Shown: positions 5,911 through 12,070 of the stretch, one piece after another
How positions within the stretch are numbered: the stretch's first letter is position 1
Layout of the letters: the number at the start of each line of letters is the position of its first letter
NCBI GenBank assembly: GCA_035260545.1
Contig: DATFUZ010000010.1
Coordinates: 1 to 12,070 of the forward strand
Direction: 5' to 3'
Source of the DNA: DATDDB01 sp035260545
Lineage (GTDB): Bacteria; Pseudomonadota; Gammaproteobacteria; Burkholderiales; Gallionellaceae
Length of the DNA: 12,070 nucleotides
Notes under the pieces: model-generated
Databases searched by the model: none
Seen by the model: the letters and a program-made list of their open reading frames with translations, nothing else
Told to the model about the DNA's origin: nothing
Position numbers and translations under genes: made by a program

Positions 5911-6188
5911 CTAGCCTCCTTGGCGTATGCCCGCGGGTGGCATGCCCACACCACGCGCAGAGCGTGAACGTTGGACAGGTGAACAGGACTGGCCACCGGC
6001 ACGCGCCACCTTCCCTTACTCGCGCCCCGTGCCGGCACCCTTAACCGTATCAGATTGCCGCCCGCCTTCAAATACAGGAAAACCACTAGTCTTGTACCCG
6101 CTTCCGCCAGGCGGCGGCGGCGCGCCATTTCACCAACCCCAGCGCTTGTGGTACCTTGTCGTCGACCACGTCCACCACCACCGCGGCC
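5911..6188. other. Divergent intergenic region, HtrA and pyruvate-kinase-like
   Basis: No gene is supported. The HtrA ribosome site (AGGAGG on the minus strand, 5915-5920) lies at the left edge. I could not find a convincing promoter for either flanking gene by eye, nor any strong hairpin, although both genes must start here. Confidence 0.4.
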
Positions 6189-8120
6189 ATGGGCAAGAAA
6201 AAGGGATCGACCTCGCACGACACGCCGGCACGCCGTACCCCGGTGCGCCACCCCTATGCCGAGCTCCTGCGCGACCTCGAAGCGCTGCAGACCGAATTAA
6301 GGGAGTTCGAAACACGCTCCGCCGCCGCCCTGCAAGCCGTGCATCCCCAGCACCGGACGGGCGCCATGAATATGGCGCACTACCTCGGCCTGCGCCAGCG
6401 CGACATGCGCCCCCTGCAGAAACGTCTGGCCGCCGCGGGACTCTCTTCCCTCGGGCGTATGGAATCCAATGTCCTCGCCAACATCAACGCCATCGTCGAC
6501 CTGCTGCGTTGCGCACTCGGCCAAAGCGAGCCGGGCGAACTCCCCGCCGCCACCCCCGCCCCCGACCCCAACCCGCTGGAAGCCAATACCAATGCGCTCT
6601 TCGGCAAGCAACCCCTCAACCGGCGCTCACGCATCATGGTGACCTTGCCGGCGGAGGCAGCGGACGACTATGCCCTGATCAAGAACCTGCTGGATGCCGG
6701 CATGGACTGCGCCCGCATCAACTGCGCGCATGATGGCGCAGAAGTCTGGGCGCGCATGATCGCCCAAATCAAGCACGCGCGGCGCGAAACGGGCCGCCGC
6801 TGCCGCATCCTGATGGACCTCGGCGGGCCCAAGCTGCGCACCGGCGAGATCGCGCCCGGCCCCGCGGTATTGAAGTGGCGGCCGCACCGCGACACCTACG
6901 GCAATGTGCTCGAGCCCGCGCGCATCTGGATTTATCCCGACGGCGACGGTCCCGCGGCCCCCGCGCCGGCAGACGCCTGCCTGCCGGTACAGGCAGAATG
7001 GCTGGCATCGGCGCGAGCGGACGACGTCATCGAATTCATCGACACCCGCGGGGCCACCCGCAAGCTCCGCATCGTGGGCAAGGCGGGCAACTGCTTCTGG
7101 GGCGAAGCGGACCAGACCGCCTATCTCGCGCCCGGAGTGAAACTCACGCTGCTGCGCCCTGGCGCCCACCGCCACAAGCGCCAAATCGTAGCCACGGGCA
7201 TTGCGGGCACCGTGCCGCCGCTGCCCGGCGCAATCCGCCTCCACCGCGGCGACCATCTAACCCTCACGCGCGATCAGTCCCCCGGGCAGTCTGCGCAATA
7301 CGACAAGAAAGGCAGGCTCCTCAACACCGCCACCATAGCCTGCTCTCTGCCGGAAGTCTTTACCTGCGCGAAGCCAGGCGAGCGTATCCTTATCGACGAC
7401 GGCCGCATAGGCGGCGTGATCCGCGGCGTCGGCAAGAACAAGATCCTCGTGGAGATTACCAAGGCGCGCGAAGAGGGGGAAAAGCTGCTGTCCTGCAAGG
7501 GCATCAATCTTCCGGACACCCACCTCGAAGTCAAGGCCATCACTCCTCAGGACCTCGAAGACCTCCAATTCATCGTCCAGCACGCGGACATCGCGGGCCT
7601 GTCCTTCGCCCGCACGGCGGAAGACGTCGCCACCCTGCAAAGACACCTCAGGCGCCTGAACACCCCGGAATTCGGCATCGTGCTAAAGGTCGAAACGCGC
7701 GCTGGCTTCGAAAACCTGCCCCAGATGCTGTTTACCCTCATGCATTCGCCCAACGTAGGCGTGATGATCGCGCGCGGCGATCTGGCAGTGGAATCGGGCT
7801 ACGAGCGCCTAGCGGAACTGCAGGAAGAAATCCTCTGGATCACCGAGGCCGCTCATCTCCCCGCGATCTGGGCCACCCAGGTGCTGGAGGGCCTTTCCAA
7901 AAGGGGCAAACCCAGTCGCGCCGAAATCACCGACGCCGCCATGGGCGTGCGCGCCGAATGCGTCATGCTCAACAAGGGCCCACACATCCTTGACGCCATG
8001 GCCACCCTGAACGACCTGCTGCACCGCATGCAGTCGCACCAACTGAAGAAGAGCGCCCTCCTGCGCCGCCTGCACTGGCAGCCCCTGTTCCGGGTGCAGC
8101 CCGGTCAACAGGGCCACTAG
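6189..8120 (+). CDS. Atypical pyruvate-kinase-like protein
   Basis: The protein is 643 aa from the ATG at 6189; a TTG at 6156 would add 11 Ser/Thr-rich residues (654 aa) and neither start has a clear ribosome site. Residue numbers here follow the 654-aa form. Residues 1-155 form a charged, mostly helical N-terminal extension absent from ordinary pyruvate kinases. The barrel begins at 158 with SRIMVTLP, then AGMDCARINCAHDG (substrate loop; Arg187, Asn189) and MDLGGPKLRTG (220-230). A middle section (231-445) is about twice the usual B-domain size. The second half of the barrel keeps KGINLPD (448-454), Lys511 and Glu513 in LKVET, Asp542 in ARGDLAVE, and ATQVLE (573-578). The chain ends soon after the barrel, so the regulatory C-terminal domain is missing. 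Core catalytic residues are present, so phosphoenolpyruvate/pyruvate chemistry is plausible but unproven. It converges on mnmE with a 15-bp gap. Confidence 0.8.
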   Translation: MGKKKGSTSHDTPARRTPVRHPYAELLRDLEALQTELREFETRSAAALQAVHPQHRTGAMNMAHYLGLRQRDMRPLQKRLAAAGLSSLGRMESNVLANINAIVDLLRCALGQSEPGELPAATPAPDPNPLEANTNALFGKQPLNRRSRIMVTLPAEAADDYALIKNLLDAGMDCARINCAHDGAEVWARMIAQIKHARRETGRRCRILMDLGGPKLRTGEIAPGPAVLKWRPHRDTYGNVLEPARIWIYPDGDGPAAPAPADACLPVQAEWLASARADDVIEFIDTRGATRKLRIVGKAGNCFWGEADQTAYLAPGVKLTLLRPGAHRHKRQIVATGIAGTVPPLPGAIRLHRGDHLTLTRDQSPGQSAQYDKKGRLLNTATIACSLPEVFTCAKPGERILIDDGRIGGVIRGVGKNKILVEITKAREEGEKLLSCKGINLPDTHLEVKAITPQDLEDLQFIVQHADIAGLSFARTAEDVATLQRHLRRLNTPEFGIVLKVETRAGFENLPQMLFTLMHSPNVGVMIARGDLAVESGYERLAELQEEILWITEAAHLPAIWATQVLEGLSKRGKPSRAEITDAAMGVRAECVMLNKGPHILDAMATLNDLLHRMQSHQLKKSALLRRLHWQPLFRVQPGQQGH

Positions 8121-8135
8121 GCCGCTCCTCGAGCG

Positions 8136-9497
8136 CTATTTGCCGATACAGAAACTGCTGAAGATCCTGCCCAGCAAATCGTCCGGCGTGAATTCCCCGG
8201 TGATGGAATTAAGCGCCTCCTGCGCCAGCCGCAGCTCCTCCGCGAACACCTCCATCTGCGCCATCACCCCGGCCGCTTGCTGCACATGACGTTGCGCGGC
8301 GAGCAGCGCCTGCAGGTGGCGCTCCCGCGCCATGAACACCCCGGCCTCCTGCTGCCACCCGAAGACCGCCAACAGCGTGTTGCGCAGCAACTCCACCCCC
8401 GCCCCGGTCCGCGCCGACAGAAAAACGTTGTAACCGTGGCTCGCGTCCTCGACATGCGGCGGCTCACCTGTCAGGTCTATCTTGTTGAACACGCGCACGC
8501 AGGGCACGCCCGCAGGCAGCACCTCCAGTATCTTCTGCACTTCCGGCCCCAGGCCCCCTTGCGCCTTGACGGCAGCCGCGTCCGCCACCAGCAGCACCAC
8601 GTCCGCCTTCTGCACTGCCCCGTGGGTGCGCGCAATCCCCATCAGCTCCACCCTGTCCTGCGCCTCCCGCAGCCCCGCGGTGTCCACGATGTGCAGCGGC
8701 ACGCCCCTGATCTGGATTGTCTGGCGAATCACGTCGCGCGTAGTGCCGGGAATTTCGCTCACCAGCGCCACTTCCTCGCCGCTTAGCTGGTTCAGCAGGC
8801 TGGACTTACCCACGTTGGGCTGGCCCACCAGCACGATATGCGCGCCCTCGCGCAACAGCGCACCCTGGCCCGCTACCCGCAGCGTCTCCTCCAGATCGGC
8901 TTCCAGCGCCGCCATGTCAGCGCGACGCATCTCATGGGTATGCGCATCTATCTCCTCCTCGGGGAAGTCCAGCATCGCTTCGGTCAGCATGCGCAGGCGG
9001 ATGAGCCTTTCCACCAGCCCGTGCACCACCCGCGAAAACTCGCCCTCCAGCGAGCGCATGGCGGACTTCGCCGCCTGCCGCGTGGTGGCATCTATGAGGT
9101 CGGCCACGCTTTCCGCCTGCGCGAGGTCCAGCTTGTCGTTGAGGAAGGCGCGTTGCGTGAATTCACCCGGCTGCGCGGGCACCGCGCCCAGCTCCAGGCA
9201 GCGCGCCAGCACCAGTTGCGTGACCGCAATGCCCCCGTGGCCCTGCAATTCAAGTACGTCTTCCCCGGTGTAGGAATGCGGTGCGGGAAAGTACAGCGCA
9301 ATCCCGCTGTCTATCGCCTGCCCCTCCGCATCGAGAAAACTGGCCAGCGTGGCCACGCGCGGCGGTGGCGCCTTGCCCAAAATGGAAAGGGCAAGACCCC
9401 TGAGGTCTTGCCCTGACACGCGTACGATTCCGATACCGCCGCGGCCTGGCGCCGTAGCTACCGCAGCAATGGTATGGGTGAGCGGTTTCGCAGCCAC
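8136..9497 (-). CDS. mnmE: tRNA modification GTPase MnmE (TrmE)
   Basis: MnmE works with MnmG to add the (carboxymethyl)aminomethyl group at C5 of wobble uridine (U34) in several tRNAs, using GTP, potassium and a folate C1 donor. The 453-aa product has the N-terminal folate-binding domain (residues 6-120, with APGRGGIGIVRVSG), a helical domain, and the inserted G domain: GQPNVGKS (225-232), TT (252-253), DTAG (272-275), NKID (338-341) and SA (361-362). It ends with the family's essential FCIGK, Cys450. The start is GTG, 10 nt after the yidC stop; no strong ribosome site is seen, so translation is probably coupled. Family alignment of the N-terminus supports this start. It is the last gene of the operon. 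A terminator-like hairpin lies within codons 28-37. No terminator is obvious after the stop. Confidence 0.98.
   Translation of the reverse strand: MAAKPLTHTIAAVATAPGRGGIGIVRVSGQDLRGLALSILGKAPPPRVATLASFLDAEGQAIDSGIALYFPAPHSYTGEDVLELQGHGGIAVTQLVLARCLELGAVPAQPGEFTQRAFLNDKLDLAQAESVADLIDATTRQAAKSAMRSLEGEFSRVVHGLVERLIRLRMLTEAMLDFPEEEIDAHTHEMRRADMAALEADLEETLRVAGQGALLREGAHIVLVGQPNVGKSSLLNQLSGEEVALVSEIPGTTRDVIRQTIQIRGVPLHIVDTAGLREAQDRVELMGIARTHGAVQKADVVLLVADAAAVKAQGGLGPEVQKILEVLPAGVPCVRVFNKIDLTGEPPHVEDASHGYNVFLSARTGAGVELLRNTLLAVFGWQQEAGVFMARERHLQALLAAQRHVQQAAGVMAQMEVFAEELRLAQEALNSITGEFTPDDLLGRIFSSFCIGK
9378..9414 (-). terminator. Terminator-like hairpin inside the mnmE reading frame
   Basis: On the minus strand AGGGCAAGACC (9404-9414) pairs perfectly with GGTCTTGCCCT (9388-9398) around a 5-nt loop, followed by TTCCATTTT. 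An 11-bp GC-rich stem plus a T-rich tail is the form of an intrinsic terminator. The downstream GGGCAAG (9372-9378) can compete for the CTTGCCC arm, giving an alternative fold. It sits in codons 28-37, so active translation would normally block it. Function is inferred. Confidence 0.4.
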
Positions 9498-9507
9498 ACG
9501 CGCCGGC

Positions 9508-11148
9508 TTACGCCTTAACCTTCTCCAGGCTGCGCGTGATCACCCACTGCTGCACGATGGAAAGACTGCTGTTCACCACCGAATATAGCACCAGACCGGC
9601 CGGGAAGAAGAAGAACATCACGCCAAAGGCAATCGGCATGGTCTTCATGATTTTGGCCTGCATGGGATCCGCAGGCGCCGGGTTCAGCCGCGTCTGCAAC
9701 AGCATGGTGGCCGCCATCAGCGCCGGCAGCACATACCACGGATCAGGCGAACTCAAGTCCGTGATCCAGCCAACGAATGGCGCATGGCGCAACTCCACGC
9801 TTGCGAGAATCGCATCGTACAGCGACAGGAACAGCGGCATCTGGATCAGCAGCGGCAAACACCCGCCCACCGGATTGATCTTCTCCGTTTTGTACAACTC
9901 CATCATCGCCTTGTGCTGGCGCTCGCGATCGTCCGCGTATTGCTCCTTGATGCGCTGCAGCTTGGGCGCCACCACGCGCATCTTCGCCATCGAACGGAAG
10001 CCTGCCGCCGAAACCGGGAACAGCAGCAGCTTCAACATCAGCGTAAGCAAAATGATCGCCAGGCCCCAGTTCCCCACCCAGCCGTGCAGCTTCTCCATCA
10101 CCCAGAACATCGGCTTGGAGATGGGAGTCATCAGCCCGTAGTCCACGGACAGCCCCAGTCCCGGCGTAATCTTGTCCAGCGCAGTCACCGCAGGACCGGC
10201 ATAGAACTGCATCGCGGTCGTCGCCGTCTTCCCCGGCTCGACCACGGGCAGGTGCACGCGCACCCCTACCGAATATTCCTTGTGATCCAGCGCTTGGGTA
10301 AAGTTCTGCCGTTCCTCGCCTGCCTTGGGCACCCAGGCGGCCACAAAATAATGCTGAAGGATACCTACCCAACCGTCCTTCGCGTTCTGCACGAAATCGT
10401 GTTTGCCCTTCTCCACGTCGCTGAAGCTCACCTTCTGCAACTTCTCCTCGGCGCTGTATACAGCCGGTCCCGTGTACACGGGCAGGAAGCGTGCTTCGCC
10501 CTCCGGCTTGAAGTCCGCGCGCTTCAGGCGGAAGTAGGCATCACCGCTGATCGGCGCTTGCGTCGTGTTGTCTATCGTGTAATCCACATCGATCAGGTAG
10601 CTGCCACGATGGAAGGTGTAGGTCTTGGTCACCTTCACCCCGTCGGCGGTGGTGGTTTCCAGGTTCACCTGCACGGTATCCTTGCCCTCGGCAAGCTGCG
10701 CGCCGTCAACCGACGACGTGTACGCCGCATAGTGGTTCGGCAGCCCGTTGCCGAGCAGTCCGGATTGCGCCATGTAGACGCGATCGCGCTGCCGCTCCAG
10801 CAGGGCAAAATGCGAGCCCTTTTCCACCCCTTGCTGCGTCAGCAATTCCAGCCCCTGCAGGTTGCCGCCCAGCGTGTTGATCTCGGCGCGCACCACGTCG
10901 GTGGTCACCACGATCAGCTTGCCCGTCTTGCCCGCGGCCGTGTCACCGGGCACCTGTGCCGGCCCGTTGCCGGCCTTCGCGGCCCCAGCCGGCACCGGGG
11001 CAGAGCCCGCCGTCGGCACCGCCGCTACGCCTGAAGCGGCGCCGGCCGCCGCCTGCACCGTCGGGTGTTGGGCGTGGTCCCACTGGGTCCAAAGCATGAA
11101 CACAGAGGTGGAAAAGATCAGCAATAGAAGTAAGCGTTGAAAGTCCAC
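9508..11148 (-). CDS. yidC: Membrane protein insertase YidC
   Basis: YidC inserts and folds inner-membrane proteins alone or with SecYEG. The 546-aa product matches the usual gram-negative length. It has an N-terminal membrane helix (residues 4-20), an Ala/Pro/Gly-rich linker (about 30-75), a large periplasmic beta domain (about 78-335), then the conserved insertase core: helices around 362-384, 430-450, 470-486 and 505-535. Arg391 in MAKMR corresponds to the groove arginine of E. coli YidC, and NPVGGCLPLLIQMP (425-438) and FPAGLVLYSVVN (515-526) are hallmark segments. The start is GTG; an AGGT ribosome site lies 8-9 nt upstream and can fold into a small AGGT-AGA-ACCT hairpin that includes it. 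It follows yidD by 33 nt and precedes mnmE by 10 nt. Confidence 0.98.
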   Translation of the reverse strand: MDFQRLLLLLIFSTSVFMLWTQWDHAQHPTVQAAAGAASGVAAVPTAGSAPVPAGAAKAGNGPAQVPGDTAAGKTGKLIVVTTDVVRAEINTLGGNLQGLELLTQQGVEKGSHFALLERQRDRVYMAQSGLLGNGLPNHYAAYTSSVDGAQLAEGKDTVQVNLETTTADGVKVTKTYTFHRGSYLIDVDYTIDNTTQAPISGDAYFRLKRADFKPEGEARFLPVYTGPAVYSAEEKLQKVSFSDVEKGKHDFVQNAKDGWVGILQHYFVAAWVPKAGEERQNFTQALDHKEYSVGVRVHLPVVEPGKTATTAMQFYAGPAVTALDKITPGLGLSVDYGLMTPISKPMFWVMEKLHGWVGNWGLAIILLTLMLKLLLFPVSAAGFRSMAKMRVVAPKLQRIKEQYADDRERQHKAMMELYKTEKINPVGGCLPLLIQMPLFLSLYDAILASVELRHAPFVGWITDLSSPDPWYVLPALMAATMLLQTRLNPAPADPMQAKIMKTMPIAFGVMFFFFPAGLVLYSVVNSSLSIVQQWVITRSLEKVKA

Positions 11149-11181
11149 GAGGTTCTACCTGCAAATATTTAATGGCCAAAT

Positions 11182-11391
11182 TCAGGGAACGGGATCATAG
11201 CCCCCCCGACTCCAGGGGTTACACCGAAGGATTCTTTTGATGCTCATCCAGCCGCCGGCGAGCGCCCCATGGCGCGTAATCGCCTCGCTGGCGTATTGCG
11301 AACACGTAGGATGATAACGGCAGGACGGCGGAAACAGGGGGCTGATGAAGTACTGGTATCCCCTGATCAACGAAATTAGTATTTGCCGCAT
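11182..11391 (-). CDS. yidD: Membrane protein insertion efficiency factor YidD
   Basis: This 69-aa protein contains the YidD signature: an amphipathic N-terminus (LISLIRGYQYFISPLF), SCRYHPTCSQYA with its two conserved Cys, HGALAGGW, KRILRCNPW, and the GGYDPVP end. YidD is associated with the inner membrane and assists YidC-dependent insertion. Its ATG lies inside the end of rnpA: the two frames overlap by 16 nt, and CAGGAAAA just before the ATG supplies a ribosome site within rnpA. This overlap predicts translational coupling. The reading frame stays open upstream, but the homologous portion starts at this methionine. Confidence 0.96.
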   Translation of the reverse strand: MRQILISLIRGYQYFISPLFPPSCRYHPTCSQYASEAITRHGALAGGWMSIKRILRCNPWSRGGYDPVP

Positions 11392-11810
11392 TTTTCCTGA
11401 ACGCCACGTAATAGCCGGGCCAGGGCCTCGGCGCCTTGTTGAGCTGTATCCCTGTCCAGCCGCTTGCGCACCCGGACGATGACATTCACCGCGCACGCCG
11501 CCGGAAAGGTGCGCCTGAAACCGTCGCGCACCAGGCGCTTGGCGAAGTTGCGGGCGTTTGCGCGCGGCGCGATCCGTTTGGGCACCGTCACCCCCAGCCG
11601 GGAAACCCCAAGGCGGTTGGGGCGGGCGTAAACGACAAACCACTCATTGCTCGACACACCCGGCCCGGGCGCGAGATCGAAGCCTTCGCGCCGGCCGATG
11701 CGGCGGTAGCGGGGCAAACCCTCCCGCCCCGGGCGCTTTCCCGCATTGCCACCTGCCGGAAAAGCCCCCTCGCCCGGGGCTGGTGCTGCACGCTCCCCGG
11801 GGCGGTCCAT
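11376..11810 (-). CDS. rnpA: Ribonuclease P protein component RnpA
   Basis: RnpA is the protein subunit of RNase P, which with the M1 RNA matures tRNA 5' ends. The conserved body runs from about residue 33 (LPRYRRI) through WFVVYARPN, RLGVTVPKRI and ARNFAKRLVRDGFR to a basic C-terminus. In the helical RNR motif the third position is Phe (RNF) rather than Arg. With the ATG at 11810 the product is 144 aa and has a Pro/Gly/Ala-rich N-terminal extension of about 30 residues. The ribosome site is weak (CAGGC), and a TTG nearer the conserved part (about 11717) has GGGAGG too close to it. The gene starts 20 nt after rpmH and overlaps yidD by 16 nt. Confidence 0.93.
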   Translation of the reverse strand: MDRPGERAAPAPGEGAFPAGGNAGKRPGREGLPRYRRIGRREGFDLAPGPGVSSNEWFVVYARPNRLGVSRLGVTVPKRIAPRANARNFAKRLVRDGFRRTFPAACAVNVIVRVRKRLDRDTAQQGAEALARLLRGVQEKCGKY

Positions 11811-11830
11811 TGCCTGCGTAAAGGGCCCGG

Positions 11831-11965
11831 TTACAGGCCCAAGCGAGCGCGGCCCTTGGCGCGGCGCGCGCGGATCACCGCGCGGCCACCCTTGGTTTTC
11901 ATGCGAACCAGGAAGCCATGGGTGCGCTTGCGTTTCGTAACCGACGGTTGATAAGTGCGTTTCAT
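11831..11965 (-). CDS. rpmH: 50S ribosomal protein L34
   Basis: The 44-aa basic product starts MKRTYQPS and contains KRKRTHGFLVRM, TKGGR and a final RRAKGRARL, the near-invariant L34 pattern. L34 is a small structural protein of the large ribosomal subunit. The start is the ATG at 11965; the frame extends upstream but only this start gives the family N-terminus. It is the first gene of the operon, about 31 nt after the predicted transcription start. In most bacteria dnaA lies divergently upstream, here beyond the window. Confidence 0.98.
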   Translation of the reverse strand: MKRTYQPSVTKRKRTHGFLVRMKTKGGRAVIRARRAKGRARLGL

Positions 11966-12002
11966 GATTTTCAGCCTTTGGTGGTAATCCGTAGAACCCG
12001 TC

Positions 12003-12031
12003 ATTACACTGGGAAACCGCCCTTTTGTCAA
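12003..12031 (-). promoter_or_regulatory. Strong sigma70 promoter of the rpmH operon
   Basis: On the minus strand a perfect -35 TTGACA (12026-12031) is followed after exactly 17 bp by TGTAAT (12003-12008, 5/6). Transcription would start near 11996 and read rpmH-rnpA-yidD-yidC-mnmE. Confidence 0.88.
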
Positions 12032-12070
12032 GGTGATTCATGGCACTGCACGCCACCCAGCGCCCCCGCC

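Noticed and set aside
6875..7993. 372-codon frame overlapping the pyruvate-kinase-like gene in another frame
   Set aside because: Arg/Pro/His-rich low-complexity translation; the kinase frame carries the recognisable motifs.
9784..11034. Plus-strand open frame of 416 codons opposite yidC
   Set aside because: Antisense to a clearly identified yidC; His/Arg/Gln-rich translation with no ribosome site.
1..12070. CRISPR array, insertion sequence, tRNA or rRNA gene
   Set aside because: No regularly spaced repeats, transposase-like protein, terminal repeats, or tRNA/rRNA landmarks were seen anywhere in the window.

Overview
This 12-kb window looks like a GC-rich proteobacterial chromosome segment from close to the replication origin. 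It is most probably betaproteobacterial; the assignment rests on gene order and protein style, not on a search. The right third carries the classic origin-flanking run rpmH-rnpA-yidD-yidC-mnmE on the minus strand. It is read leftward from a near-consensus sigma70 promoter at 12003-12031. dnaA and the usual oriC would be expected just beyond the right edge. The left edge carries a perfect 16-bp parS palindrome (340-355) and two DnaA-box-like nonamers 3 bp apart (166-186). This suggests that the parAB/mnmG side of the origin region lies just outside the left edge. The first 12 bases are all C and may be a contig-end artefact.

Layout from left to right: a non-coding block of about 390 bp with an inverted repeat, DnaA-like boxes and parS; a small HNH-related gene on the minus strand that appears to have lost its catalytic residues; a 454-aa metallo-beta-lactamase/beta-CASP nuclease on the plus strand with its own promoter; two tiny single-helix membrane proteins on the plus strand (57 and 39 aa), each behind its own promoter and a leader with hairpins; a bidirectional terminator; a secreted 195-aa protein of unknown function (minus); a 73-aa Cys-rich protein (minus); a membrane-anchored HtrA/Do serine protease with two PDZ domains (minus); an atypical pyruvate-kinase-like protein (plus); and then the ribosomal-protein/RNase P/insertase/tRNA-modification operon.

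The operon genes act together in cell growth. L34 is a ribosomal subunit protein, RnpA the protein part of RNase P, YidD and YidC serve membrane-protein insertion, and MnmE modifies the tRNA wobble uridine. rnpA and yidD overlap by 16 nt, and the other internal gaps are short (10-33 nt).

I do not see a clear new multi-gene system such as a defence island, CRISPR array or mobile element. The points most worth a second look are the paired tiny membrane proteins with structured leaders, the rebuilt pyruvate kinase (N-terminal extension, enlarged middle domain, no C-terminal domain, Lys at the potassium-dependence position), a terminator-like hairpin inside mnmE, the degenerate HNH protein, and the parS/DnaA-box cluster.
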